Shown here: positions 16,084-25,205 of the stretch, in pieces
How positions within the stretch are numbered: the stretch's first letter is position 1
Layout: each line of letters opens with the position of its first letter
Source: Sorangium cellulosum So0157-2
GTDB lineage: Bacteria > Myxococcota_A > Polyangia > Polyangiales > Polyangiaceae
DNA: 64,000 nucleotides
Direction of reading: 5' to 3'
Assembly (NCBI RefSeq): GCF_000418325.1
Contig: NC_021658.1
Coordinates: forward strand, 5,753,501-5,817,500
Program-made: the position numbers and the translations under genes
Notes under the pieces: generated by a model
What the model saw: the letters and a program-made list of their open reading frames with translations, nothing else
What the model was told of the DNA's origin: nothing
Databases searched by the model: none

Positions 16084-16996
16084 CGCTTCGACGAGGGCCC
16101 TCCGCCAACGCGATCTCCCGCGCCCGCTCGGACGCCGCCCGGATCAGCGGCCCGAGGAGCTCCGCCGGCGATCGCTCCTCGGTCCAGCCGGGCGGCGCGC
16201 CGAGCTGGGTCAGCAGCGCCCCGCGCGACCGCGGCGGCTCCAGCGCCACGTCGAGCGCCGGCGGCGGCTCGCGCCAGGCGTCGAAGTCCCTCGCCTCCAT
16301 CGGGCCGAGCGTCACCGTCGCCACGGGCGGCTCGTCGGCGGCGCAGGGCGCGCGCTTCCGGCCCGCGCCCCCGCGCGCTCTCCGCCCCGCCGCGGCGCCC
16401 CGGGCGGCGCGGAGCGCCTCGATGACCTGCGCGCGCGTGCGACCGCGGAGCTCGAACAGCAGGAACGGGTCCTTGTCGAGCGCCTCCCCGAGCACGTAGT
16501 GCGCCGCGGCGACGTGCTTGCAGGGGTTCGCCCAGTCGGGGCACGAGCAGGCCGTGGTGAGGTCCTCCGGCCGCTCCGGGAACAGGCTCGCCCCGGCGCT
16601 CCGGAACGCCTCGTCGATCTCCTCCGGCATCCGGCCCGCGAGGAGGTCCGCCGCGAACTTCGCCCGCGCCGCCATGGCCGCGATCGCCTTCGCCCACGTG
16701 GCGTCGTCGAGCCGCGCGAGCGTGAGGATCACCTTGTACGGCTTCGGCTGCGAGCCGGTCACGCGCGCCGTCACCAGGCCCGGCTTCACCTCGAGGTCGT
16801 GCGTCCGCCCGGCGCGCGCGTACGTGCGCCCGCGCCCGAGGCGGGCCGCGTTATCCGGCGACATCCGCTCGAGCGCCTCCACCCACCGCTTGCCCCACCA
16901 GGTCGCGCCGGCCCGCTTCATCCGGATGCCCCGCGCCGGCGGCGGCGGCTTCGGCCCGGCATCGCGGCGGATCAGCGCCCAGCGCGGCTCGCTCAT
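16067..16996 (-). CDS. SWIM zinc finger protein
   Basis: A 309-residue protein with one SWIM zinc finger, Cys150-x-Cys152-x6-Cys159-x-His161 in CSCPDWANPCKHVAA. SWIM fingers bind DNA or proteins. In bacteria such proteins are often encoded beside SNF2-family helicases, as here: the ATG at 16996 overlaps the stop of the SNF2 gene in ATGA (16993-16996), so translation is coupled. The N-terminal ~145 residues (WWGKRWVEALERM, GRTYARAGR) belong to the usual SWIM-associated region. The C-terminal ~120 residues are Ala/Arg/Pro-rich and poorly conserved. The last 12 codons lie in the 88-bp duplicated segment. It probably targets or modulates the helicase. Confidence 0.85.
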   Translation of the reverse strand: MSEPRWALIRRDAGPKPPPPARGIRMKRAGATWWGKRWVEALERMSPDNAARLGRGRTYARAGRTHDLEVKPGLVTARVTGSQPKPYKVILTLARLDDATWAKAIAAMAARAKFAADLLAGRMPEEIDEAFRSAGASLFPERPEDLTTACSCPDWANPCKHVAAAHYVLGEALDKDPFLLFELRGRTRAQVIEALRAARGAAAGRRARGGAGRKRAPCAADEPPVATVTLGPMEARDFDAWREPPPALDVALEPPRSRGALLTQLGAPPGWTEERSPAELLGPLIRAASERAREIALAEGPRRSEKADR

Positions 16997-19900
16997 GTCC
17001 GCGCCTCGCCCCGGCGCGTCACTCCTCGCGCGAGGCCCGGCCGCCGGCCCTCCGCGGGCCGCTCCCCCGGCGCGCCCCGCTCCTCCGGCCGCCCGTCCTC
17101 CGGCTCCGGCTCGTCGCGGTCGTCCAGCTCGCCCGCGAGCGCCACCGCGTCCCGCGACAGCGCGAACAGCTCGCGCAGCGACGCGTCGTCGAGCTCGGTG
17201 ATCCACGCCTCGCCCTCGCCCACGACCCGCGCCGCCAGGTCGCGCTTCTGCTCCAGCATCCGGTCGACCTTCTCCTCCACGGTGCCCGCGCAGACGAGCT
17301 TGTGCACCTGCACCGCGCTCCGCTGCCCGATCCGGTGCGCGCGGCCCGACGCCTGGTCCTCGACCGCGGGGTTCCACCAGCGATCGAAGTGGAACACGTG
17401 GCTCGCCGCCGTCAGGTTGAGCCCCGCGCCGCCGGCCTTGACCGAGAGGACGAAGACCCGCGGCCCGCGCGGATCGTCCTGGAACCGCCGCACCATTTCG
17501 TCGCGCGCGAGCCGCGGCGTGCCGCCGTGCAGGAAGAGGACCTCGGTGTCGAGCGACGTCGCGAGGTGCCGGACCAGCCGCTCGCCCATCTCGCGGAACT
17601 GCGTGAACACGAGCGCGCGATCGCCTTCCGCGAGCGCCTCCTCGAGCATCTCCGCGAGGCGCGCGAGCTTGCCCGACCGGCCCGCGAGCGGCCCGGCTTC
17701 CCCGAGGTACTGCGCCGGGTGGTTGCAGATCTGCTTGAGCATCGTCAGGAGCGCGAGCACGAGCCCGCGGCGGGCGATGCCCTCCGCCTCCTCGATGCGG
17801 CGCATCGCCTCGTCGAGCGCCGCCTGGTAGAGGGTCACCTGCTCGCGCGTGAGCGCGCAGAAGACCCGCGCCTCGATCTTCGGCGGGAGGTCCGGGACCA
17901 CGGCAGGATCCGTCTTGATGCGGCGGAGCAAGAACGGCCCGACGATGCGCCGGAGCCGCTCGGCGGCCTCCCGGTTGCCGTAGCGCTCGATGGGCACGGC
18001 GTAGGCGCGCCGGAACGCCTCGAGCGGGCCGAGCAGGCCGGGGTTCGCGAACTCGAGGATCGACCAGAGCTCGGCGAGGCGGTTCTCGACGGGCGTGCCG
18101 GTCAGCGCGATGCGGTGCGGGGCGCGGAGCGCGCGCGCGGCGCGGGCCGTGCGCGAGGCGGCGTTCTTGATGTTCTGCGCCTCGTCCAGCACGACCGCCG
18201 CCCAGTCCACGCCGGCGAGCGCCGCGGCGTCGCGGCGGAGGAGGCCGTAGGTGGTCACGACGAGCGCGCCGCCCGGGCTGCCGTCGCCCCGCGCGCTCGC
18301 CGCCCGCGCCGCGAGCTCCTCGGCGGAGCGGGCGCGCCCCTCGCCGTAGTGCCGCACGAGGGGCAGGGCAGGGGCGAAGCGCGCCGCCTCCCGCTCCCAG
18401 TTGCCGACCACCGACGTCGGCGCGACGAGCAGCGCCGGCCGCGCGTCCTCCGGCGCCGCCGCGCGCCGGCCCGAGAGGAACGCGAGCAGCTGGACCGTCT
18501 TGCCGAGGCCCATGTCGTCGGCCAGGCAGGCGCCCAGCCCGAGGCTCGCCATCGTCTGCAGCCACGCGACGCCGCGCGCCTGGTACGGGCGCAGCGCCCC
18601 CGCGAACCCCGCGGGCGGCGCGGCCGCGCGCTCCGCGCCCGACCGCAGCCGCGCGAGCGCCTGCGCGAACGCCCCCTCGGCGACGACGGGGACCGAGAGG
18701 CCGTCGACCTCGGCCTCGCCCGCGAGCGCGACCTCCAGCGCCTCGCGCGCCGGCAGGCGCCCGCCGCCGGCCTCGAGGCGCCGCTGGATCTCGGCGAGCT
18801 CCTCGGGCACCACGACGACCCAGGCCCCGCGGTGCCGGACGAGCGGCGACTTCTGCCGCGCGAGCGCGGCGAGCTCGCGCGCCGAGAGCGGCTCGTCGCC
18901 GAGCGCCGCCTCCCACGCGAAGTCGAGCGCCTCGTCGAGGCCGAGCCCGGCGCCGCCCGCGACAACGCCGGCCGTGCGAGCCGCCCCGCCGACGCGCAGG
19001 CGGAGGCGCAGGCGGCGCTGCCCCGAGGCGAGGAGCTCGCCCGGCACGATCACGCCGAACCCGGCCTCGCCGAGCGCCGGGGCGGCCCGCGCGAGGAAGG
19101 CCCACGCCTCCGCGGGCTCGAGCGCCACCTGCTCCGGCCGCGCCTCGCCGAGGGCGCGCGCGATCGGCGCGAACAGCCGCGCGGCGGCGCCGAGGGCGCC
19201 GAGGAGCGCCTCCTGCGGGTCGGAGAACGCGCGCCCGAGCGCCTTCAGCGTGCGCCCCCGGGCCTTCCACACGTCGGCGGCGGGCACGAGCAGGCTCGGA
19301 TCGTCGGTCGCCTGCAGCAGGAAGCGGAGCGCGAAGCCGCGGTCGCCCTCGGGCAGCTCCAGCCGGAAGCAGGCGCGCAGCGCGTCGCAGGCCCCGAGCG
19401 CGGGCCGGACCCAGGCGTCGAGGTCGGCGACGAGCGCGCGCTCGGCGAGCCCCTCGGCGGCGAAGGCGGCCTGCGGGCCCGTCAGGGCGAGGACCAGCCG
19501 GTGCTCCCAGGGGGCGCGCGCCGGCCGCGGCGGCGCCTTGGGGCGGTTCGTCGCGCTGCCGCGCGCGAGCGCGTCCGCCACGGCGTCGAGGAACGCGCGC
19601 AGCAGGGCCTCGGCGGACCACACCTCCGGGGCGGCGCCCGCGCGGGGGCGCCCGCGGCCTCCGCGGCCACCGGGAGCGGCGGCGGCCTGCGCCCCCGCAG
19701 CGGGAACGGCGGCGCCGGCGGCAGCTGCCAGCAGCTCGACATCGGCCTGCGCGCCCGCCGGCACCGCGTGCGCGGCCGGCGGCATGGCGCGGGCGAGCGC
19801 CGCGACGCGCGCGGCGTCCTCCGGGGCGGCGAGCGACGCCGCCCAGCGGGCCTCGGCGCGCTCGCCGGCGGCGCTGGCGGGCGCGACGCGGGGCACGACC

Positions 19901-20184
19901 CGCTCGCGCACCACGAGGTCGAGCGCGAGCTTGCTCGCCAGGCTCCACGCCGCGACCGACGGCGGCGCTCGCCCGAGATCGTCCTGGGTCATGCTGGCGA
20001 GGGCGGACACGCCGTCGAGGAGCGGCGCGGCCTCTCCGGTCTTCCGCACGGCGCGCCCCGCCTCGGTGACCACCACCGCCTCGGCCGGGGTCGTCGCGCC
20101 GAGCGACCGGGCCGCTAGACCCTCAGGGGCCGAGTCGTCCCAGAGGAAGAAGCGGAGTTCGTCGGGCAGGAAGACGAGCGGCAT
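16993..20184 (-). CDS. SNF2/Rad54-family helicase
   Basis: A 1063-residue SWI2/SNF2-type ATPase. The N-terminal ~530 residues are Ala-rich and resemble the bacterial SNF2-associated region (its hallmark is RQKSPLVRHRGAWVVV). The motor follows: LRPYQARGVAWLQ, Walker A DDMGLGKT near residue 552, DEAQNIKN (motif II), LTGTPVENRLAELWSILEF (motif III region), then the C-lobe FTQFREMGERL, LHGGTPR, VKAGGAGLNLTAASHVFHFD and the motif VI region QASGRAHRIGQ. Such enzymes translocate on double-stranded DNA and remodel protein-DNA complexes. The start at 20184 has no strong ribosome site. It forms a coupled pair with the SWIM gene. Confidence 0.92.
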   Translation of the reverse strand: MPLVFLPDELRFFLWDDSAPEGLAARSLGATTPAEAVVVTEAGRAVRKTGEAAPLLDGVSALASMTQDDLGRAPPSVAAWSLASKLALDLVVRERVVPRVAPASAAGERAEARWAASLAAPEDAARVAALARAMPPAAHAVPAGAQADVELLAAAAGAAVPAAGAQAAAAPGGRGGRGRPRAGAAPEVWSAEALLRAFLDAVADALARGSATNRPKAPPRPARAPWEHRLVLALTGPQAAFAAEGLAERALVADLDAWVRPALGACDALRACFRLELPEGDRGFALRFLLQATDDPSLLVPAADVWKARGRTLKALGRAFSDPQEALLGALGAAARLFAPIARALGEARPEQVALEPAEAWAFLARAAPALGEAGFGVIVPGELLASGQRRLRLRLRVGGAARTAGVVAGGAGLGLDEALDFAWEAALGDEPLSARELAALARQKSPLVRHRGAWVVVVPEELAEIQRRLEAGGGRLPAREALEVALAGEAEVDGLSVPVVAEGAFAQALARLRSGAERAAAPPAGFAGALRPYQARGVAWLQTMASLGLGACLADDMGLGKTVQLLAFLSGRRAAAPEDARPALLVAPTSVVGNWEREAARFAPALPLVRHYGEGRARSAEELAARAASARGDGSPGGALVVTTYGLLRRDAAALAGVDWAAVVLDEAQNIKNAASRTARAARALRAPHRIALTGTPVENRLAELWSILEFANPGLLGPLEAFRRAYAVPIERYGNREAAERLRRIVGPFLLRRIKTDPAVVPDLPPKIEARVFCALTREQVTLYQAALDEAMRRIEEAEGIARRGLVLALLTMLKQICNHPAQYLGEAGPLAGRSGKLARLAEMLEEALAEGDRALVFTQFREMGERLVRHLATSLDTEVLFLHGGTPRLARDEMVRRFQDDPRGPRVFVLSVKAGGAGLNLTAASHVFHFDRWWNPAVEDQASGRAHRIGQRSAVQVHKLVCAGTVEEKVDRMLEQKRDLAARVVGEGEAWITELDDASLRELFALSRDAVALAGELDDRDEPEPEDGRPEERGAPGERPAEGRRPGLARGVTRRGEART

Positions 20185-20670
20185 CGACGCGCAGATTCAT
20201 GGCACAACTGGCCAGGACGAAAAGGGCCTTTGCGCGTCGTGAGGCAAAAAAAGCGGTTGGCCGGGCGGGAGCGCCGCGATCCAGCGCACGTGCGACCCAT
20301 TCCGGGGCGAGTCTGTGAATTGCCATGATTTGTTTGAAGCTTCGGATTCACGAGTTCCGAGGGCGTGTCGTGGAAAAAGATCGTCGCTCGATGGAATGAA
20401 CTCCGCAGCGCGCTTCAGCGGTCGAGCTCGCGCTGCGTGGTCGAGGCCGGGCGGCGGCTGGCGAGGCGCGCGGCGTGCGCAGCTCGCCCAGCGCTTCGCC
20501 CGCCCGGCCGCGAGGCACGTCGCCGCAGGCGCCGCTGCTGCCGCGACGTTGTGCGCATCAGGCTAGCGGGAGAGCGCGAGAGTTGATAGCCATGGATACG
20601 CACGGCAGGCAGGGGAGCTCCGCAGGCGCTACGGTCGATCGGTGTTCGTGTGCGTCATGGGTGCGACAGC
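20185..20670. other. Intergenic region upstream of the SNF2 gene
   Basis: About 485 bases. The part near 20290-20380 is less GC-rich and could hold the SNF2 promoter on the minus strand. Small frames on the plus strand have no ribosome site or family resemblance. Nothing else was recognised. Confidence 0.4.
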
Positions 20671-23076
20671 CTAGAGGGGCCCCTCCACCGCGCAGAACCC
20701 GTTGATGCAGCGGTTGGTCGGATCGCAGCAGTCGGCGGCCGTCTCGCACCGCTCCTGAGGGTGCGAGCACTGCCCGCCCGGCGGGGCGTTCGAGCAGATG
20801 AGCTCGCCGTCGGAGCCGGGCTGGCAGTACCCGCCGCAGCATTGATCGCCCGTATCGCACGGCGCGCCCTCGGACCGGCACGGATCGAGCACCCAGAACC
20901 CGCGCGCGTTGCCCGCGAGCAGCTCCTGCGCGGGCAGGTAGAACGCGGGGTGGCTCGGGTCGGTGCCGGGCGTCGCGTCCAGGTCGATGGCGGCGACCCA
21001 GAGCTTCTTGGTCGTGATGTTCTCGACAAGGTCCACCCCCCGGGGATCGCTGCAGAACGGCGGGATCGTCGCCGCGTTCCCGTACAGGCGGCGGCTGGTG
21101 AACACGACCCAGGCGTAGCCGCCCGACGCGACGGGGTTGACCGTCGGCTCGTAGTTCATGTTGATGTCGTCCTTGTGGCGGCTGTCGATGTCGCCCACCG
21201 AAGTCCCGTCTGCGGTGCAGGTCATCTGGACCGGCGCGCTCAGGCTGGGCAGGTAGGTCGAGCCCGGGCCGTCCCGTCCGTTCAGCAGATCGAGGGGGAC
21301 GGCCGTGCCCGATCCATCGATGCTCGCCCAGGCGAGATGGGCCTTGGCCCCCCGGCGCGTCCTCAGGTCGCCGAAGGTGTCGCCCTCGTTGCCCGGATCG
21401 GTCTGGTGGTGGAACACGACCGACTTGCTGTCGGGGAGGAACGCCGGCCACCCCGGGCGCGTGCCCGCGGGCTCGCCGGAGTCGTCGACGATGACCTCCG
21501 GATCGGCGAAGTCGCCTGTCATCGCGTCGAACTTCATCACAAAGAGCTTCCTGCGGGGGTTCGCGCCAGGGCCGGACATCGCGTTGAACACGACGCGTGT
21601 GCCGTCCGGCGAGAACGCCGGCGTCCCGAGCTCGTAGGCCACCTCGTCGATCCCGGAGGTCGGGCGGCGCGTGGAGCTCGGCAGCGAGAGGAGCTCGCCC
21701 GCCTGGGTGAGCGCGATCGACCCGTCCGGAGAGATCGCGGCGAAGGGCGCCGCGGTCGAGAGGGCGTGCTCGGTGGCGCCCGCGGGGGTCAGATCGTAGG
21801 CCGCGCTCAGGCCGTAGGAGTCGAGCCCGTTCTGGACCAAGAGCCGTGATCCGTTGGCCGAGACGGAGTGACAGACCCGGCACTGGCTGTTGCCGCCGTT
21901 CCCCCCGGCGACGAGCTGGGGCGCGGTGTCTCCCGCCCGGATCGACAGCACGGCCCCGCCGAACCGGCCATTGCCGCCCACGGCCCCGTCGTAGTTCTCC
22001 GCCAGGCGGGTGCCGTACGAGTTGTAGTAGATGATCCCCGACAGCCGGGCCGGGGCGACGGTCCAGGTCTGCGAGATCGGCCCGTACGCCTGTCCCTCGC
22101 GCGCGACGGTGAGGCTCACGGTGAGCCGGTCCGGCGAGCCGTCGGGCGTCGGCCCGCCGGCGCTGTCGGTGGCCATGGTCCAGACGTCCTGGGGGATCGG
22201 GTGCCGGATGAACGGCCGGCCGGTGGTGGACAGGATCTCGGGCCGCCCGAACGTCCCTGTCCACGAGAACGAGCCGCTCGTGGTCCTGAGCTCGATCTTG
22301 ATCGCGTCGGCGTCTCCGGGCGTCCATTGCCACATCAGGAGCGGCGCGAGCAGGCCTCGAGGCCATACCGTGCCGTCGTACGGGTAAAGGAACTTGAGCT
22401 GCTCCGCCCCGCCGTCGCTGGCCGGGTGCTCCAGGGCGTCGAGGGTGGCCGTGCTCGTGACCGCCACGCCGAGGCCCTCGCCGCCGACCCCGCCGACGCC
22501 GCCGCCGAGCGTGAGCTGCGTCGGATCCGTGGCGATCTGCTGCGCCTGGGCCGGAACGGCCGCATCCGCGCCGTTCTGCGCGGCGGTCAGCCGGATCAGG
22601 ACGTTGCGCTCGACCGTCTCGCCGTTCAAGCCGGCCCGCACGGTGACGAGGCCGCCCATGGTCCCCTTGGGGGTGAACGTCGCCGTGCTCGCGGGGCCCG
22701 CGCTGATGGCCCCGAGCTCGCCGCGGTCGACCGACCATCCCACGTTGATGGGCGCGTCCATCCGCGTCGCCGTGTAGCTCACGGAAGGCGCTGCCTGCCC
22801 CGCCGCGACGGCGATCGTCTGGAGGTCGTTCGGCTGGACCGTGAACCCGAGCGGGACGCTGCCCCCGTCGCCTCCGACACCCGGGCCCGTGGGGTTGAAG
22901 TCGTCGCCCGAGCTGGAGCTGTCGCCTCCTCCCGTCGCGGTGCCCCCGCCGCCGACTCCTCCGCCAGACGCTGCGGACGTCTCGCTGCCTGGGCCTTGCG
23001 CCGAGCACGCAGCGAGGGCGACCCCGAGGCTGAGCGCTACCACCAGCGTGCTACACGATTGAAGGCGACTTCCCAT
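20671..23076 (-). CDS. Large PD40-like lipoprotein with CxxCH and Cys-rich tail
   Basis: An 801-residue predicted lipoprotein (lipobox LAAC near residue 24) with a long Gly/Ser linker. Next comes a beta-rich, Ig-like region (about residues 75-170), and then a domain typical of myxobacterial surface proteins beginning FLYPYDGTVWPRG. A CRVCHS motif near residue 400 has the CxxCH form of a c-type haem site. After it come WD/PD40-like strands (AAISPDGSIAL, AFSPDGTRVVF). The end carries a Cys cluster with CCGGYCQPG and CCDPTNRCINGFC. It may be an outer-surface protein, possibly haem-bearing. The ATG at 23076 puts the signal peptide first but lacks a strong ribosome site. Confidence 0.7.
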   Translation of the reverse strand: MGSRLQSCSTLVVALSLGVALAACSAQGPGSETSAASGGGVGGGGTATGGGDSSSSGDDFNPTGPGVGGDGGSVPLGFTVQPNDLQTIAVAAGQAAPSVSYTATRMDAPINVGWSVDRGELGAISAGPASTATFTPKGTMGGLVTVRAGLNGETVERNVLIRLTAAQNGADAAVPAQAQQIATDPTQLTLGGGVGGVGGEGLGVAVTSTATLDALEHPASDGGAEQLKFLYPYDGTVWPRGLLAPLLMWQWTPGDADAIKIELRTTSGSFSWTGTFGRPEILSTTGRPFIRHPIPQDVWTMATDSAGGPTPDGSPDRLTVSLTVAREGQAYGPISQTWTVAPARLSGIIYYNSYGTRLAENYDGAVGGNGRFGGAVLSIRAGDTAPQLVAGGNGGNSQCRVCHSVSANGSRLLVQNGLDSYGLSAAYDLTPAGATEHALSTAAPFAAISPDGSIALTQAGELLSLPSSTRRPTSGIDEVAYELGTPAFSPDGTRVVFNAMSGPGANPRRKLFVMKFDAMTGDFADPEVIVDDSGEPAGTRPGWPAFLPDSKSVVFHHQTDPGNEGDTFGDLRTRRGAKAHLAWASIDGSGTAVPLDLLNGRDGPGSTYLPSLSAPVQMTCTADGTSVGDIDSRHKDDINMNYEPTVNPVASGGYAWVVFTSRRLYGNAATIPPFCSDPRGVDLVENITTKKLWVAAIDLDATPGTDPSHPAFYLPAQELLAGNARGFWVLDPCRSEGAPCDTGDQCCGGYCQPGSDGELICSNAPPGGQCSHPQERCETAADCCDPTNRCINGFCAVEGPL

Positions 23077-23353
23077 GTTGAAATGGAGCTTACATGGAGG
23101 TGACAACGGGGTTCAATCCGGATTCCGATGGAACACCCCTGTTCCAAGCATGAAACGTGCTCGCAATCTTGGCGTCACGCCGAGGATTGTCCGCCGCGCC
23201 GGCCACGGGGGCCCTCGCCCTCGCGCGCCGCGCTCGTTCGACCTCGCCGGCCGGGGGACGCGCCGGCTCCCGAGACCCCCTCGTGGACGGGCGGGGATGG
23301 TATGCTCGCCCGCGTCGAGCGCGCGGCGCGGCGCCGCGCCGGGAGGTCGATTC

Positions 23354-24316
23354 ATGTCATCTGTGCGGGGCTTCACCCTCGATCCGGCCCGGATCGAGCA
23401 CGTTGGGCAGGGGCTGGTCCGGCCGGAGTGCGTCATCGCCGAGGCGGACGGCACGCTCTGGACCTCGGACGCCCGCGGCATCGCGACGCGCATCGATCCC
23501 GACGGCAGGCAGGCGACCCTCGGCCCGGACGTGGGCGAGCCGAACGGCATGGCGATGGACCGCCAGGGCAACCTCATCGTCGCCGCCCTGTCCGGCGGCA
23601 AGGTCTACAAGCTCCACCGCGACGGCCGGTCCGAGGTCCTCCTCGACTCCATCGACGGCATGCCGCTCGGCGCCGTGAACTTCTGCTTCATCGACTCGCG
23701 GGACCGCCTCTGGATCTCCGTCTTGACACGGCAGCTCCCGTGGTGGCTCGCGGTCGCGGGCAACATCCGCGACGGGTACATCGTGCTCGTCGACGAGAAG
23801 GGCCCGCGCATCGTGGCCGACAACCTCAGCATGACGAACGAGGTGCGCCTCGACGCCGACGAGAAGTTCCTTTACGCCGTCGAGACCATCCCCGGCCGGC
23901 TGCTCCGCTTCCCGGTGCGCGACGACGGCAGCCTCGGCGATCCCGAGCAGTTCGGGCCCGACAACCTCGGCATCGGCGGGTACATGGACGGCTTCGCCTT
24001 CGACGCCGAGGGCAACATCTGGGTGGCGGCGGTCTGCCGCAACGGCCTCTCGGTGATCTTCCCCGACGGCAGCCACCAGACCGTCTTCGAGGACCCGCGC
24101 CCCGAGGTCCTGGAGGCGATGACCCTGAAGCAGAAGAGCGGCACCATCGAGCCGATGGATCTCGGCGCCTGCGCCGGAGACACCGTGCAGCTGCCCACGA
24201 GCATCACGTTCGGCGGGCCCGATCTCCGCACGTGCTACATGGGGTCGCTGGCGATGCCGCGGCTCCTCACGTTCCGCGCGCCCGTCGCGGGGCTGCCGCT
24301 CGCGCACCTGCGGTGA
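23354..24316 (+). CDS. SMP-30/gluconolactonase-like beta-propeller protein
   Basis: A 320-residue protein of the SMP-30/gluconolactonase/strictosidine-synthase-like class. Blade motifs recur: ADGTLWTSDARG, PNGMAMDRQGNLIVAAL, LYAVETIPGRLLRF, MDGFAFDAEGNIWVAAV and TSITFGGPDLRTCYMGSL. The acidic and Asn residues in PECVIAEADG, the TNEVRLDAD segment and DGFAFDAEG are where the metal site lies in relatives, so a lactonase activity is plausible. There is no signal peptide, so it should be cytosolic. GGGAGGT (23341-23347) lies 6 bases before the ATG at 23354. The substrate cannot be read from the neighbours. Confidence 0.8.
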   Translation: MSSVRGFTLDPARIEHVGQGLVRPECVIAEADGTLWTSDARGIATRIDPDGRQATLGPDVGEPNGMAMDRQGNLIVAALSGGKVYKLHRDGRSEVLLDSIDGMPLGAVNFCFIDSRDRLWISVLTRQLPWWLAVAGNIRDGYIVLVDEKGPRIVADNLSMTNEVRLDADEKFLYAVETIPGRLLRFPVRDDGSLGDPEQFGPDNLGIGGYMDGFAFDAEGNIWVAAVCRNGLSVIFPDGSHQTVFEDPRPEVLEAMTLKQKSGTIEPMDLGACAGDTVQLPTSITFGGPDLRTCYMGSLAMPRLLTFRAPVAGLPLAHLR

Positions 24317-24353
24317 TCGAAGAGGTGGGGTCGGGGCGGCCCCGGAGCGCGGC

Positions 24354-25127
24354 CTATGCCTGCTGCTCCGGGACGTCGTTGCTCTTCTTGTCGGGTACGA
24401 GATAGATGCCCGGCAGGCTTATCAGGGTCATGGCGAATTTCGTCGCGAGATTGATGGCGAAGATCTGCCAGATCACGTCGAACGGCAGTACGAAGGCGAA
24501 TGCGCCGAGGCAAAACACCAGGTTGTCGACCGGAACGCTGACGGAGTTGCTCGCGAGGACCGCGAGCCACTGGCGCCTGGGTCCGGGCTTTCTCAGATAG
24601 GCCTCGCGGACCCGATGGAAGATCTCGGTGTCCAGCAGCTCGCTCACGATCTCCGCAACGATGCTCGCGAGCACGATTCGCCACACCGGGCTCAGGATGG
24701 CCGAGTACTGCTCGCCGAGACCCCAGGACGGGTCGGACGGCACTCGTGCGGCCCAAAGGAGATAGAGGGCCATCAGGAGATTGGCCCCGCCGGCGCAAAA
24801 AATCAGCGTCTGGGCGCCGCGCTTGCCGATGGTCTTGTGGACCATATCCCGCAAGGTGAAGGTGAGGGGATAGATGAAGGTCCCCATATCGACGGCCAGC
24901 GAGAAGACGACGCCGATCTTGAGGCTCGCGATCTGGCTGATGAGCTGTGCCGCGATATAGAAAGAGATGACGATGATGGCCGCCGGTCCGACGGCGCTCG
25001 CCAGATCTCGGCCCGCCCTCTTGGACGGCGATCCGGGCATGAGGATCGCCTCGTGAAAAGAGAGATCCTCGGAAGCGGCGCGCGCCTCGGCAGGGTCGAC
25101 CGATCGGAGAGGGGAGGGGTTCGGCAC
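24354..25127 (-). CDS. yhhQ: Queuosine precursor transporter (YhhQ/VUT family)
   Basis: A membrane protein of up to 257 residues of the YhhQ family (DUF165), which imports queuosine precursors such as preQ0/preQ1 for tRNA modification. About six hydrophobic helices are visible, with family signatures FIYPLTFTLRDMVHKTIGKR, AEIVSELLDTEIFHRV and ASNSVSVPVDNLVFCLGAF. The GTG at 25127 has only a distant GGAG. An ATG at 25040 would remove 29 soluble residues and is equally possible. No other queuosine gene lies nearby. Export of another substrate is less likely given the conserved motifs. Confidence 0.85.
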   Translation of the reverse strand: MPNPSPLRSVDPAEARAASEDLSFHEAILMPGSPSKRAGRDLASAVGPAAIIVISFYIAAQLISQIASLKIGVVFSLAVDMGTFIYPLTFTLRDMVHKTIGKRGAQTLIFCAGGANLLMALYLLWAARVPSDPSWGLGEQYSAILSPVWRIVLASIVAEIVSELLDTEIFHRVREAYLRKPGPRRQWLAVLASNSVSVPVDNLVFCLGAFAFVLPFDVIWQIFAINLATKFAMTLISLPGIYLVPDKKSNDVPEQQA

Positions 25128-25205
25128 GGGTCAGACCCATTCTCCGCCTTCTCCCCACAGATTTCCAGGTTCAATTCGACGATGACATTGCCAAGGAGCC
25201 ACCTC

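Larger units (their letters stand above)
15929..16104. repeat. Two tandem copies of an 88-bp segment
   Basis: Units 15929-16016 and 16017-16104 are about 90% identical. Each contains a 9-bp hairpin followed by a T-run and, on the minus strand, the last codons and stop of a SWIM-protein end. The second copy is the real 3' end of the SWIM gene (stop at 16067); the first carries the same codons and stop as a ghost. A local duplication of the gene end plus terminator explains this. Confidence 0.8.

Noticed and set aside
17302..20118. A long plus-strand open frame (over 900 codons) opposite the SNF2 gene
   Set aside because: It is the GC-rich mirror of the SNF2 gene; composition is Arg/Ala/Pro-biased and no family motif is present.
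16067..20184. DISARM or other anti-phage system because of the SNF2 helicase
   Set aside because: No methylase, DUF1998, PLD or other defence genes lie next to it; the SWIM partner fits the common bacterial SNF2-SWIM pair.
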